64,000 bases of DNA from Alnus glutinosa (GCF_958979055.1 NC_084891.1:4034501-4098500); one strand, 5' to 3'; shown: positions 35,700 through 49,065, counted from the first letter of the stretch. Translations and numbers: made by a program. Notes: generated from the sequence alone by a model not told the origin.

Positions 35700-37360
35700 A
35701 TCGACGGTGGAGATGAGGCAGACATCATTTTGCAACCACTAAAAGCAAGCCCCGCTAATTAAGAATTGAGTTTAATTTTATCATCAATCACACACATTTT
35801 GGGCTCGATGCCGATGGTGTTTATTGTTTAATGCTGTACGTATTTATACAAAGGAGTAACTAGTGGACGGTTTGGATTGAGCTGGATAAATATCTTTGAC
35901 TCGATCGTCGCAGTGGTCGGTTTCTGAAACTTTTTCTCCGTTTCGGTCAGAGTTACGTGAAATGGGGTTGTTGGGTAGCGCGAAGAGGTACACGTGGTGA
36001 GCATGCAGATGAGGTGAGCCTACTGTACTGGTTATCGAGTAAAAACGAAGAGGGTTGTAATGTGTGTGTGGGGGTGGGGGCTCACATGTACAGGCAATAG
36101 GCATGTCTCGTCGCTCTCGTGTGTTGCAATTGCACAAGGGAAGCTAGCTAGTTATATACGACAAACTGACTTTCTGCTATTATATAATTTTTTTTTATTA
36201 CGATTGATATATTTGTACTACTCTTTCCCTTTCTTGTTGGTATTTGGATCCTCTTCTTGTTGTTGTGTATGAAATCATAGCTGCATTAATTTACGGATCA
36301 CTTTTCATGTATGTGGTTGTCACATGAAAGGTCACTGTACACATGACACTTACGGGACGTATTTAAGTACAGAAACGGACGTAGTACTCATGCTTTCTCC
36401 TCTACCGCCTTCGTGAGTGACGTCTGAGGAGGAGGAATGGCCACCCGGCCGGCCCACCCCCGTAATTATTTCCGAATTTCACAGGCCAACCACGTACAAA
36501 CTCACTTAATTTGCCCAAGTGTCTCATTCAATTCTAGGCTTTCCATGAGTCGCAGACCATGGCTATACACTTTCATACTGACATTTTTCTTTATTTATTT
36601 TTCCCTTTTTTACGGTCATGATTATTAAACTGACATGGGGACAGTGGTGAATGGAATGTAGGCTAGCTTCTTACTTAGCTTGTCACTCTTATTTCATCCT
36701 AATAGAATGGTACACTAGCTCTCAGCCAACTCAAGGATATATATACATATATATATATATCAGTGGATCGGAACTCCTACTTGGGCCTTTCCCTCCCTAT
36801 TTAGCAGAGAATAAAACTAAAAGAATTACAATTACATGGATCGAATTCTTCATATTATTAATTACATTACATCTCGCATGGGCATGATGTCACAAATTGT
36901 GTACCAAATGGCAGACAATGCATGCCTCAAAAATTGTTTATGCAAGTAAAGCCTGAAACATGCACTAAAATAGTGAAAAGTGAATCACAGAACAGGGTAG
37001 GTAAAGTAGCCTCATCTCTCGCTTTTTTGTCGTCCGATTAAAGCTAGTTCGCTAGGCTTTCTCTAGTCATATTCTCTTCCTCTTGTTTTTTTACCGGCCT
37101 CTTGCAATTCTCATATTACTGGCAGTGATTAATTATTTAATTAGGCGATAATCGGAGCATGCATGGCATTTCACTTAGCTTACCAAGTCTTTTCTCCTAC
37201 AACTTATAAGTGCCAGAGTTCAAACCTAATAGAGAACAGAGGAAATATTATATGTAGTGAAACTACTTACGAAGGATTGCAAAAGCATGATACGAAAAAT
37301 ATGAAGAAGACTACTCCTTTCTTGCATTCCACCCCTTTGAACTTGTTGAGACAGTTTCCC
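35700..37360. other. Gene-free stretch upstream of the GT14 gene
   Basis: Probable promoter of the minus-strand GT14 gene lies just beyond 35586, with GA repeats at 35640-35650. An AT run occurs at 36737-36761. Open frames here lack recognisable motifs. Confidence 0.4.
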
Positions 37361-37364
37361 GTAT

Positions 37365-37930
37365 GGTGATATGTCTGTTTTTAAATTGCTTTTTGAATGG
37401 CTCGGCTCAATCCTATGACTCGGTCGGTCTTTGAATGACTCGGATCCTTTAGGTAACTAGGATCCTCCAGGTAGCTTGGATCCGCCAAGTAGCTCGGATC
37501 CCGAGTAACCTGCAAAATAACAATGACTCAACAGGGATTGGCTGGCGATCCTTCCTCCGATGCCTAACTCAAGCCGGTAGCAGGTGAAAGCAAAAGTTAG
37601 AAAAGTGGCCTCCTCAAATACTTGCTGAGCAATCTATTTATAGGCTCCTAGGATGAGTGGAGGTACTGTGTCGAGAACAGTACCTTCTGAATTTTTTGAG
37701 ATCTCAAGGAGTCGGTAAATGGTATGGCTCCCTATCCTTGCAAATCTCTGCCGCGTCAGAGTAGATTTACCTTCGTACTATGAGTCTTGGTGATCAGATC
37801 GCTCTCGAATTCATCTTTTGCCCAATCAGTTGGGTCATCTTCTGCCCGACTGGGTACAGTTTGATCCTAGGCCAACTTAGGCTTGGGAAATAAAAATTCC
37901 CCTTCTTTCCCTCAGTCGGTCGGAGTGGGA
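37365..37930 (-). mobile_element. LTR-type fragment on the minus strand
   Basis: The stretch has repeated GCTCGGATCC/AGGATCC-like words (37430-37510). An inverted TATA-like element, CTATTTATAGGCTCCTAGG, lies near 37630-37650. This layout is usual for plant gypsy LTRs read on the minus strand. No coding domains are adjacent. Borders are approximate. Confidence 0.4.
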
Positions 37931-38254
37931 TTATTATATAAATCTATCTGCAAGATTTAGTAATGCGATTATTACTATATGCAAACTTAAATAAATAACG
38001 ATTTTACTTGTTACAAAATTAACAATTATCAACCATAGGAAATCATTGTCTTATAGAATAGTCGGGATTTGGATTACCCAAAGAAAATAAGAAAAAGTAA
38101 ATGTAGTAAGACATGACTTTGAGATAATAGTGAAAAAAAAAAAAACTTAACATAACCTAAATGTCATAAACTTATAAAATTAGTTTATAAAATTCGAATC
38201 GATCTTGTTTTATTGAATTTAATTAAAGATATATAATATATGTTATATATGAAG

Positions 38255-38410
38255 GGAATGCATATGCGGTTGTACTTTAAAACTGTTATCCACATCCGTA
38301 CATATAAATGGTGGTTTTTACTAACCGCATTTGTATTCTAATAGCGGATAACGGTTAGGTATGGATAACATATGCAAGCGGTTATTATCCGCCTACATTT
38401 TCACCCCTAC
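38255..38410. mobile_element. Relative of the 8.2-kb GCGGAT-type element
   Basis: Contains GCATATGCGGTTGTA, AACCGCATT, GCGGATAACGGTTA and GCGGTTATTATCCGCC, resembling the interior of 8192-8786. Ends are unclear. Confidence 0.4.
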
Positions 38411-38812
38411 TTGCAGTAACTTTCATATACATTATTTTAACGTAAAATATCTATATCCTTTCGCCTCTATCCTCTCTCATCTTTTTGCCTTTCATTAGGA
38501 ATTGTGTTCGGATTTTGTAAAACATGTGAGGGTAGGTAGGAAACTTGTATTTTGTAAATAAATAATATTTTAATTGTAGAAGGAAAGATAAGAGAATATA
38601 TTGTGCAGTGTATTTGGATACGGAAGTTAAAGTAATATTGTTCTTTAAATAAAAAATTGAAAGAAAACTAATGTTAAAGTTCTTACACCAAAAGCTCTCA
38701 TACAATAATTAAGATTGGAGTACCCAGATATTATAGGGCCTTGTGGGCTCAACTGAGGGTCCGTCGGCCTAAAAAGAGCCTTAAATCTTAACTTGCCGTA
38801 TAGCAGAACTAA

Positions 38813-39399
38813 GAGCACTCCCAATAACTTATGAAATTTTATATGCAAAATGGTTATGCAAAACTTACTTTATATCTTTTAACTAATGTGTCTCAAAATG
38901 TACTATATATCCGATTATCTATTATTTCACTATATCATTTAAATATTATTTTTTATTCTTTCTTTATTTTAATTCTAAGACATTTTTTCAACGATAAGTC
39001 TTTTTTTTTTTAATAATTATTTGCTATAAAGTCGGCAAATTTTTTGTTATCGTCTAAGGTGGTTTGCATAAGTGTGACCTTAAAATGAAAAACATAGATT
39101 TTGCCATATAGGCATACTCTGAAATACAATTTTTCAGATTCTAAGATATATATTTGTATGGCGTAAATGAGTTTTGGTGCATGTGTGTGTGTGTGAGAGA
39201 GAAAGAGAGAGAGAGAGAGAAACAAATAAAAAAAAGAGAAGCATGTGTGAATAGTATGTGAAGTTGCACTATTCACATATGCATCACAAATGCATTTTGC
39301 ATTTGATTTGATTTGCATAATCGAATGGATACACTTTTTAGTGAATTAGTTAGCCATTTTACCTTAAAAATAAAAATAATTAAGCCATTGAAAATGCTC
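38813..39399. mobile_element. Harbinger-like MITE with TAA target duplication
   Basis: The left end GAGCACTCCCAATAAC and the right end CCATTGAAAATGCTC are inverted, imperfect partners. TAA lies on both sides (38810-38812 and 39400-39402). The interior is AT-rich and non-coding, with a GT/GA microsatellite at 39184-39221. The ends resemble those of the 20049-21076 element. Confidence 0.65.
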
Positions 39400-39991
39400 T
39401 AAGGCATAGAGTCACCAAGTGGTATATAAACGCAATACACCGGATCCCTTTTACACATACACCCCCAAACTATAGTGACCATAAAAGCAACAATATTCAC
39501 TCATTCACTCATTTACTACCTGGCCAATTTTTTTATAAACTAGGGTGAAAGTTTATAATTGATGAAAGGGATTAAAAAAAATTGACTAGTCATTTTAATT
39601 AGTTAGTAGTTGACTTATCCAACTATACACTCTTAATCATTTTGTCAATTATGAATCAACACATGAGTCTGTAAAGTGTTGTAATTAGAGTTATTATAAT
39701 AAAAGTTATACGGCTCCGTATGTTAGTACTTTTTATTATAGTGTGTTTTTTTGTTTCTTTTGTTTGAAAAAGTTTTTTGATAGTGACGTAAATGTAAAAG
39801 TAGTTTTGAGTGTTTTTTGAATTTTGATTTTTTTTTTTTTTTTTTTTTTATCAAACAAAGCCTATCACCTAAAAACATTTTCCATAATTTTTTCATGTCT
39901 TTTTTTTAAAGATATAATTGGTTTAATAAGGTTTTCTTTTGGTGGTTACGAACTTAATTTACTTTAAAGGGGAAAAAGAAAATAAAAGAAA

Positions 39992-40381
39992 GGGTTAAAT
40001 ACATATTTGCCCCTTGTGTTTTACGACATTTATTTTTTGTCCCCTCAGTTTCACTTTTTATCAATTTTGGTACCTGTGGTATATGAAAAGACGGAAATGG
40101 TACCTCCGTCTGATTTCCCGTCCAAAACTAACATTCACCCACGGCATTTTCTGTCATGTTGTTGTATAGATGTTGGAAACGATGTGTAAGGAATTAGGTT
40201 CTGGGTTTCAAATTTTTAGGTACTCAATAACGTGGGTGGATGTTAGTTTGGACGAGAAATCATGCGGAAGTACCATTTTCGTCTTTTCATATACCACAGG
40301 TACCAAATTTGATAAAAAGTGAAACTGAGAGGGCAAAAAATAAAGGTCGTAAAGCACATGTGGCAAATATATATCTAACCC
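39992..40381. mobile_element. Palindromic MITE with perfect 9-bp target duplication
   Basis: The left end GGGTTAAATACATATTTGCC and the right end GGCAAATATATATCTAACCC are inverted. The arms continue with CAGTTTCACTTTTTATCA / TGATAAAAAGTGAAACTG and GGTACCTGTGGTATATGAAA / its complement. The flanks are identical 9-mers TAAAAGAAA (39983-39991 and 40382-40390). Non-coding and Mutator-like by duplication length. Confidence 0.88.
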
Positions 40382-40391
40382 TAAAAGAAAA

Positions 40392-41114
40392 GAACAGAGA
40401 AAAAGGATCCCTTGAACATTAACTCCATGAATCAGGCAAAATGTACGAATTACGCAGGATTTGGTTCTTTGTATCAATTGGTGGACGAGAAAAAGGACAA
40501 CAAATAGTTAAAACTGGTCTACTTCCATTTCTTCTCCGGAGTAAGATTTAATCCTGTTTTAAATATAGCCAACTGCTCCATAAATTGAAACTTGTAAATT
40601 CTTACCAACCCTAATTAAATTTATTCACACCCATTTAACCACCCCACAATTTTTTTATTTTTTATTTTTTTTAAAAACAAACCCTTTTATTTACCAAGGG
40701 GTTATAATCCCCTCGCCCCTCTATTGGGTATCCAGATAAATATTGTAAGAATTGTTGAGATTATGGAGTTTAGTGAAAAGTAAAACATAAGAAAATTTAT
40801 GTGTTTGACCGTGTGTCTATGTCTACAGGAGTGAGCGGGTAATCTTACTATGTTTTTGTTAGTGTATTTTGCAAGATGTTAATTTTTTTATTTAAAAAAA
40901 TGTTTTGACGTGAGATAAACCTATAAGTAGTTTAGAATGTTTTAGGAGTATTTTATGTTTTAAGTTATTTGTTGATATTTTTGTCTTGAAAAAAATCCTA
41001 AACAAAATGAGAAGGAGAAAGCTTTAACAAAGAAAGTCATTATCTCCCATTAAAACTCTAACCTAATATATTGCACTTTCCAATATATATATATATCTAT
41101 ACTATTTCGAGAGG
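40392..41114. other. Gene-free AT-rich stretch
   Basis: No gene, RNA or paired repeat was recognised. Confidence 0.4.
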
Positions 41115-41276
41115 AACAATGCAGTGTATCACATTTTTATTCATTAATTATCTTATAATGCTGACATAGCAATTCCAACAAACATTTTAATTTTTAAAAA
41201 TGATTGATCAAACAGTTGATTGAGATTATCACACCAGTATTATGAAATAGTTGCGAGATAAAAATGTAATTTTTAG
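41115..41276. mobile_element. MITE family A, third copy
   Basis: The left part CACATTTTTATTCATTAATT and the right part GAGATAAAAATGTAATTTTT fold back around TGATTGATCAAACAGTTGAT. Same layout as the elements at 7688-8045. Confidence 0.5.
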
Positions 41277-41493
41277 TATTACTATTTAGAGAGATCTTCC
41301 TTCCAAACTATTATTTGACGTTGACATAACAAACTAAATTTGATCTGCTCTGTTCTGTTCTATTATGCTCCTTTCACTTAAGGTTTGTTTATATAGCTTA
41401 AGAGAATTGCTATTTAGCGTACTCCTATTCCTTTCTTATATATATATATATATAAAAAATAATCAGCAATTAGATCAACATTTATAAAATAAA

Positions 41494-42110
41494 AGGGTCA
41501 AATATTTTTTTGTTCATTATGGTTTAACGATTTTATTTTTTACTCTTTGTGGCAGATTTCGTATCGTAGATGGTACCTCGTTTATGGCTAAAGATGGAGA
41601 TGGTACCTCCGTCTAACTTCCATTCAAAAATTAACGGAAGTCTACGACACATGCCTTTAAAAATCAACATGTGTTTCTATGCATAATTTAAAATAAGAAA
41701 AACTTTTTACAAAATAAAAAAATTATATAATTTTTTTATTAAAAAAAAAAAAAAGATAAAGAAGAAGGGTGGCTCGAGCCACCCCCATGACCTATATGAG
41801 GTGACCAAATCATCCCCATGGTCCTTGAGGGGGTGGTTCGGCCACCCCCAAAGAGCAAAATGATGATAGCCGAAACCACCCTCAAGGTTTCGGCCACCCC
41901 TTTTGGCCTGGGAGTACGTTCAACCATCCTAGACTGGCCGAACCACCCCATGACCGTTGAAAGTGGTTCGGTCACCCCATAAGCCTCCCTTCCCCAAAAA
42001 ATAAAAATAAATAAACAAATAAATAAAGTTAGGTTTTGGCCTTTAAGAGTGACTCCAGCCACTTTTCTTTTGTTATTTATTTATTTTTTTTTCAAAAAGT
42101 TTTTTTTTTT
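41494..42110. mobile_element. Degraded palindromic element with GGCCACCCC core
   Basis: The left arm (GGGTCAAATATTTTTTTG, GGTACCTCCGTCTAACTTCC) resembles the arm of the 39992-40381 element. The core at about 41765-42000 is made of GGTGGTTCGGCCACCCC words in both orientations. A matching right arm is poorly preserved. Non-coding. Confidence 0.55.
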
Positions 42111-43196
42111 TTTTTGCTGATTAGACTTTCTTTTATATTTATTTATTTTTTAATCCAAAATATTTCTGGGATGCTAATCAAAGTATGAAGCCAAGATTTA
42201 GAAGATGTAGTGAGGGTTGAGGCAGGGTTGGGTGTAGAACAAGAACAAAATGAGATGAGATCACCTACTTGGCATAATAATGTCTCTCTTTCTGCCATTG
42301 TTACAGTTTGAGTAGAGGTTGGGGTTGCTTAAAGAGCACCGACAGTGACCGAATTATCAAATCTCTCCCACTTTCACGACACGAATGGTCAGGAGGAAGA
42401 GAGAGAAGGGCAGAAAGCTATGCGACAAAAGCAACAGGGAGAAAGGGACTCTAGGGGTTAGGGGAAGCAGGCATGTGGATGAGTGGGGGACACACCAAAC
42501 TCATCGATTCAACCCTTTGAAATAATTGAGTTTTCCTTTCTTTTTTCTTATCCCAAACAAAACAACAGCAAAAAATTATCTCTCATCAGTGAAAGATAGA
42601 GAGAGAGAGAGAGTTTCTTTTTTTCTTTTTTTCTTTTTTTTCATTAATTTGCTTGTATTTGATTATATTTTATCTTTTATGTTGTCTGCAGTTCAATACT
42701 TTCATTAAAGTTCGAATCTTTAATAATTGTTAGCTATTCCCCGTATGAGATTATCTGTAAAAAAAATTTTTGACTGTAAAGCTATCTGTTCATTAAAAAC
42801 TTTTTTTATATTTATTGTCCAAATTCGGCAGGAAAATTGCTGGATTCCTTGCCACAAGAAATCTAAGAAAAAAGATATAATTGAGTTTCATTACCAAAAA
42901 TAGACAAATTATTCAGCTTGTGACAGGCTGACAGCAGGGAAAGAAAAGAGCAAACCAGAGAAAAAGCCAAACCCATCCGGTCTCATTTCCTGCTTGTTTA
43001 AAAATCCTGGCGGTACTGCATTTTGTTCAGAGTTTCTGAAAGAGTCATAAGTAAGAAGGAAAAGGAAACCCAACAAAAAAAAAAAAAAAAACCAGAAACC
43101 ACTATAACTGCTAATAGAGCCTTGGCCTTTGTTTCTCTTTCAAGAGACAGAGCTCCCCCAAACCCACCTTCTGTTTCTCTGAAAGAAGTTGTGAGG
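42111..43196 (+). promoter_or_regulatory. Upstream region and probable 5' leader of the KIX gene
   Basis: A GA repeat (42598-42613) and pyrimidine runs (42615-42641) precede the gene. A-rich and CT-rich DNA runs up to the start codon. No certain TATA box or transcription start was identified. Confidence 0.35.
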
Positions 43197-45189
43197 ATGC
43201 CTAGACCAGGCCCAAGACCTTATGAGTGCGTTAGGAAAGCTTGGCACAGTGAAAGGCAAAAACCCATCAGAGGTTCTCTCATTCAAGAGATTTTCAGGTC
43301 CGCCGCGCTTCTCAGAATATTCATGTTTATGTGTCCAGGTATCTATGAACACATCTAATCTCTGCTTTGTGCCTGCTTAGGGTTGTCAATGAGGTTCATA
43401 GCTCGGCTACTAAAAAGAACAAAGAATGGCAAGAGAAGCTCCCTATTGTTGTGCTCAAAGCAGAAGAAATTATGTACTCCAAAGCCAATTCTGAGGTATA
43501 ATACATGATATATATATATATATCTTCTCTTTTGATGCTTTCAATCTCAACCGGATTTGCATACTTCCCATCTAATTGCTTTTATAAATATGGAAGGAAA
43601 AGTGAAGATAACTAAAATTTTGATTTATTATGTTTTTGTGTGTTTTTTCACTGAAGAACAAAGAAAAAAAATCAACTCGAAAAATATGTTCTTTAAGAGT
43701 AAGACCAAATTTAGAGGTGTTTTAAGCCATTTCGGTGCTAAACTTTGTTGAATGTGCGATTGAAATTTCTGACTTCTTTTCATTTGCTACATTTTCTTGG
43801 CTGGATAAATGTGCAGAGCTTGAGCATATATCTGGGTTTAGTTCCCTTGTTTTTTCAAGCTCATCTTTTGGGTCCTCTTTCTTGCTTAGGCTGAATACAT
43901 GGACCTTAAAACACTGTGGGAGCGAACGAATGACGCCATTAATACAATTATTAGACGGGATGAGAGTACCGAAAATGGAAAGCTTCTCCAGCCTTGTATT
44001 GAAGGTAAGCCGTTCAAGTTTGACTTTAAGTTTTCTTTTGTTTTTCTCTTTTTGTCAAATCCAACTTGCATATCTGCTTTTGGTCTTTTCATCATTGTTG
44101 AGAGTAATCTTGGCTCTACCTGATATCAATTGCCAAGGATGGTGATATTAGTAAGCATGTGGTTACCATGCATTTAATTCTCCTCATTTTGTGTATAAAA
44201 TGAGTGCTGGATTTGAACAGAATCACAGACAAATAGCCGTAGAGGTAGCTTAAAATGTATGTGTATAATTCTTAACTCCTTGCTTGCATCACTCAGCTGC
44301 TCTAAATTTGGGCTGCACGCCAAGAAGAACATCAAGGAGCCAACGGAATAGCAACCCAAGGTGTTATCTGAGTCCAAGCACTCAAGAGGCCTCCGGTGTT
44401 ACTAATGTCACAGTAGAGAATTCTAATCAAGGGACTTATACTGCTAATCCGAAGTACATATCTCATTATCCAAATTTTGCAAAACCCACTATGATTTCTA
44501 CAAATCCAAGCCCTGTTGCCCTAAACAATGATTGTGCCTCTAACAAGCCTCCCTTTGCATCTGAGAATGTTCAGCCATCTAGTAATAACCCCAGCTTACA
44601 TATGGAAAACTATCCAGCATCAAACTTTTATTCTGTTTATCCTTTGTATTATGGAAATCGCCGACAGTTTGAAGAACCTCGGCCTGGTTTTGGAATCTCT
44701 AAGTTGACTTCTAACATTTTGGAGCCTGCCAAGATGGGTGTTGAGAACCCCTTTTGCTGTAATGTAGATGCTTCCTATAAGATGACCGAAACTAATACAA
44801 GGAGAACTCCTGAGAATACATTTAATAGCGTCTGTGATCTATCATTGCGATTGGGTCCTGTCCCTGTTACATGCCCGAGTGTTGGAAAGATTAAGCTCCA
44901 AGATGTTGAAGATGTTGGTTCTGGTACTTCTCCAAATGGAAGCAAGTTTATTGGTCAGTCACCACAGGTGGATAAAAAGTCCTCTTTCTTTCCTGGGGGA
45001 AATGTTTATGGACCATCAGACTCCTGTCCAAGTAAATGGAGTTTTGAGGGTAAAAGTAGGAATGTCGAAGCAACAATGAGAAAGCGAAAGGCAGATTTTA
45101 ATCATCCTGTGGAGGATCAGCAGTTCTTTTGGCAGCCAAAGCTTCCTTGTAGTCACTTAACTGGAAGTATGAGAAATGCAGGTTCGTAG
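43197..45189 (+). CDS. KIX-domain, EAR-motif adaptor protein (KIX8/KIX9-like), 407 aa
   Basis: Four exons join in phase: 43197-43297, 43381-43495, 43890-44004 and 44297-45189. The N-terminus MPRPGPRPYECVRKAWHSER leads into a KIX domain (about residues 12-85) with GSLIQEIFRVVNEVHSSATK, KNKEWQEKLPIVVLKAEEIM and YSKANSEAEYMDLKTLW. A conserved IIRRDES segment and CIEAALNLGC follow. The Ser/Asn-rich C-terminal part carries LSLRL at residues 292-296, an LxLxL EAR motif. Arabidopsis KIX8 and KIX9 link PEAPOD repressors to TOPLESS through such a motif and restrain meristemoid division, leaf size and seed size. The role here is inferred from that family. A basic RKRK near the end may serve nuclear import. 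All introns have GT..AG ends and the exon sum is an exact codon multiple. Confidence 0.87.
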
Positions 45190-47270
45190 ACTGACTCTTT
45201 GCTAAAGTAAGTAATTTCAGATCTTGATGTGGAAGCTTTCTCTGGCAATGTTGATATGGTCAAATTAGATTGTGATGAGTTGCTTTTTTGCAATGATGCA
45301 ACAAAGATTGTAAAAATGTAAACAGACTTAAGTTTTAAGTTAGACGTACGTGGACAAACTAACTGAAGAGGCTTTTTAGATGTGCAATGTACAAAAGAAT
45401 CTTTTGTGTGACTGTTGCTGGTTCTAGAATATGGAAATATATGTCATGAATCCTAATAGACTTAGTTGTATCTTCTAGATGAAGATTTGCTTTAACAACA
45501 GAGCATTGGAAGATAAAGGAAAAAGTGTGTGTGAGTGTGTGCCTTGGCGTAAAAGGGAGGCTGATCAAATTGATGCTTTTTCATTCAATATCTGACAAAT
45601 ATGCGTATGTGGGTTATCCTAGCAGTTTTGGGTGGGTAAAGTGCGAAATTTTGATATCAAACTAGCCAAAGCAGAAAGGAAATTGGAAAGTGGGACAGAT
45701 TTATGCTTCTGTTGGAGTTTGTTATGATGAAGTGCATGACCTGAATGGTGGATTGCAATGAACAGGCGAAAGCCAGGATTTTAACATGGAGAAAAGAAAG
45801 CCTACTTGTTTTGCCTCTAAGCTGGTGTCTGAAAGTCACATTTCCACCCCAATTATCAGCATGCTGTTAAATTGATGATAGGACTCTTAGAAATGGGGCA
45901 GGAGATGTGCCGAAGCTGCTTCCTTGGCCATCTGAAATTACCTGGAACATGGTGGTGGCAGGACAATTTTCTGATCTAATACACTTCCTGTTGATGGTTA
46001 TGTTGGCGTTCTAAGCTTAATTGAGTTCAGGAAATCTTTGAACTTTACTGTCGTGTCGTGTAAAACATGTTGTGGACTGGCAGTAAGTTCCTTTATCTGT
46101 GCCTGTACTTTTTAGAAGTTTTAGTTTGTGTTCTTAATTCACTTGCGAAACAAAATAGGATCGAGAGATTTCTAGTAATTTTGCTGCCAGATTGCTAGCA
46201 TTTTAGCTCAGCATGTCTCGGGCAGTTTGCTCACCTGTTAAGATAGATAGCTTCCATAAGAGCTCTTTCACATATAAAGTATCCGGATCCAACACAATGT
46301 GTTATATGAGCTTAGAAATTCACAAGTCAGTTTTGGTGGTGTTGCAGTCTTTTCAACTATCGAGAGGAAACTGTTAACCCTAGTCATGCATTAATCATAT
46401 TGTTCCCCTTCCTTGCTAGACCAAGTAGACAAGGGTCCACACCACAGCTTCAAGGCACATTGACTAATATGATAATAGAATTTGGATAGAGACGTCTCCT
46501 TGCCCCCCACTAACATAAACAATATGAGTCTTTCTTTTGGAACAGGAAGAGATTGATGAATGGATGCCTGGGTAGGGCTCCCTGTTTGCTTCATTATATA
46601 TGAGTTGAATGATTGCTATTGTTGTAATGGGTTGCGTGCCCATCAGCTATCTGCGGGGTCAGAATTTTTTTTCTACAAAATTCTTTACAAGCTGACGTGA
46701 CATTTTACGTCACACTTGAGAGTTTATTGGATAGAAATTTTCAGCAATTTGAATCGCGATCCGAATTTGTATGGAGTTGTAATAAAAGCTACTGTACCCA
46801 AAAGCATTTTCCTATTTGACAACTGTTTCTCAACTGTTTCTTTAAAAACATGTTTGGTTAGGCGTTCCGGGAGGTGATAAGAACAAAAATCTAAGATGGG
46901 TGGAAGAGATTGGAAGGCTCTGGCGAGTAAAATAACAGTTTTTGCTTCCACCATGCGAGTATTCCATTGGGCACAATTAACAAATCTTAAAATGAGATGC
47001 AATGAGTTGAGAGCAGACCGCTGGATTAAGAATAATGCACTCTATAGGGAACTACCTTAAGCACAATGGATCTTCTGAGAAATTACGGAAATTGTCCTGA
47101 GTTGGATGAACACTAAAGGCAATAAAATCTTGCAAAGATGGAAAAACCAATAAAATATGGATAAATGGAGAGATATAGAAACAGATAATGCTATAAAGAA
47201 CTTCGGATCAACGGAAAAATTGAATTAGAATCGTTGTCATTCAGATAAGACTTTCCAAATTCGTCTGATT
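45190..47270. other. 3' flank of the KIX gene and gene-free DNA
   Basis: Transcribed 3' UTR probably covers the first few hundred bases. The rest to 47270 shows no recognised gene. Open frames are short and lack motifs. Confidence 0.4.
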
Positions 47271-47589
47271 GCCATGGATATGCTCGAGTCAGGTATCAAG
47301 CACGTATCAAGCGTCATTTCTGGTAGGCCGCCACTGCTTGAGCGCCTATCGAGCCAGTATCGAGCAGTCATTTTTGGTAGGCCACCGCTTGGCTTGAGCA
47401 TCTGTCAAGCGCTTGATCGATCGAGCGCTTCATTCAGTTTGGAAAAAAACAAAAAAAAAAAAAAAAAAAAAAAAACTTTGTTCCTACTATGCAATCTAAA
47501 AAGAAGAACTGAGAATTTATTATTTAATATGTTGGGGAGATCTTACTCCTCGAATAGAGCTCATAATCAGAAAGTGGGTTGACCATGAC

Positions 47590-48118
47590 ATCATTAGGGA
47601 CATGTGGAGGAGCGATAGGTTAGTTCGAACGTCCTTGGAAATTCGTGGAATTCGAAATCTCAGATGCGAAGTCCGGAGTTAGAGGTCCGAGATCATTAGT
47701 GAGGAAAAGGAAGGGATAAAAGGGAAGGACAATAAATGCTTAAGATCCCCCTCATTTATTAGTATCTTAAGTATTTATTGTACTCTGTTCTTGATCAGTC
47801 AAAATAAGTTGTTGCAGGAGAGAAATGTTTACTCACCACGCCGACTTGTCTCCAATGAATCATGTCAAGGCCAAATAAGTACTGTCTAATCATTGCCTCC
47901 ATGATAACTCGCACGTATTAGCATTTAATGGAAATATCCTGCATATCCTGAGGCCCAGGAAGGATAGCACAGCAGGGGCTATACCATATATAAGGAAAAC
48001 ATTAACTCAAGTAAACTAACGTCTGTATTTCATTTATTTTCTTATTAAGACTCTCGCTAACTTGATCGTCGGAGGAGGTTCCGCTGGCCAACCCCCGACA
48101 ACCTTTTACTGTTTTGCA
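47590..48118 (+). mobile_element. LTR-type fragment, probably gypsy
   Basis: The 3' part has ATATATAAGGAAAAC followed by AAGACTCTCGCTAACTTGAT, CGTCGGAGGAGG and CCAACCCCCGACAACC. This is the transcribed end seen in many plant gypsy LTRs. The sequence upstream is GC-richer non-coding LTR-like DNA. No domains were seen, so it may be a solo or truncated LTR. Confidence 0.55.
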
Positions 48119-48519
48119 GATTGCATTTTCTGCAATTGGAGACCCAATCAACAAACGACACATCACCATCCAAAAACTCACATCAACATTATATTATAGA
48201 AAAAGAAGAAAAAAAAAAAAGCAAACAAACCGATTCATGGGTAGTCTTCATTGAGAATCCGCATCCGAGTATAGAATTCAGCAAATCAAAAGGGAAGGTG
48301 TTGCATAAACTCATAACTCTTAAGTTTTTTTTTTGTTCCCCCTTTTCTGGTCTGCTTCTACGGAGGAGGTTGGAAAAAACACCATTTATGGATGGGACAG
48401 CTTTATGTCCTATTCGCGCAATCAACCCATTCGTCTTAGAACATGATATATTAACTTATGTCTTATTGGCACAATCATTCCATGTGTCTTAGAACAGGAT
48501 ATAAGGGAAAATATTTGAG

Positions 48520-49065
48520 GATATTGCCATTTAATTAACAAAACTTGTGTCCGTCACGCCCCTCAATCTTTCAATTTTTGCAATATTCTCCAATCTTCTA
48601 TTAATGTTCCTCATCTATTATGAGTTTCCGTTAAGTCAAAAGGCAAAATATATTATGTGACCCGCACATTATGTTAAAATGACCATTATATCCCATAATT
48701 TTTTTTTTAAAAAAATATAAATGTACCTTTATTTTTTAAAAAAAACACTTATTTATTTTTTTAAAAAAACAATGGATCTGTTGTGTGGGTTGCCTTTCCA
48801 ATTTCCCTTATTTTTTGCTCTTTTGGGTAATTCTTATTTTTATTTATTTATTTATTTATTTGGTTTTATCTTATGCTTGATATTTTTGTCATTTTGGTGT
48901 GTGAAACAACCATTATGCCCCCTTTATTAGGATTTAACAAAAAAATTCAATGAAAGAGGAACATTGCAATCCTAATAGTAGAATGTGGGATATTGTAAAA
49001 ATTGAAATATTGAAGGTTACGTACATTGCAAATAGGGTGAGGGAATAAGTGTAATTTTCTTTTTC
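48520..49065. mobile_element. Old palindromic element
   Basis: The left arm words CAATTTTTGCAATATTC and ATTAATGTTCCTC recur inverted on the right as GAGGAACATTGCAATC and GATATTGTAAAAATTG. The centre is T/A-rich. Non-coding. Ends are only approximate and no target duplication is clear. Confidence 0.55.

Noticed and set aside
34436-35716. Plus-strand open frames opposite the GT14 gene
   Set aside because: They are antisense shadows of a GC-rich single-exon gene.
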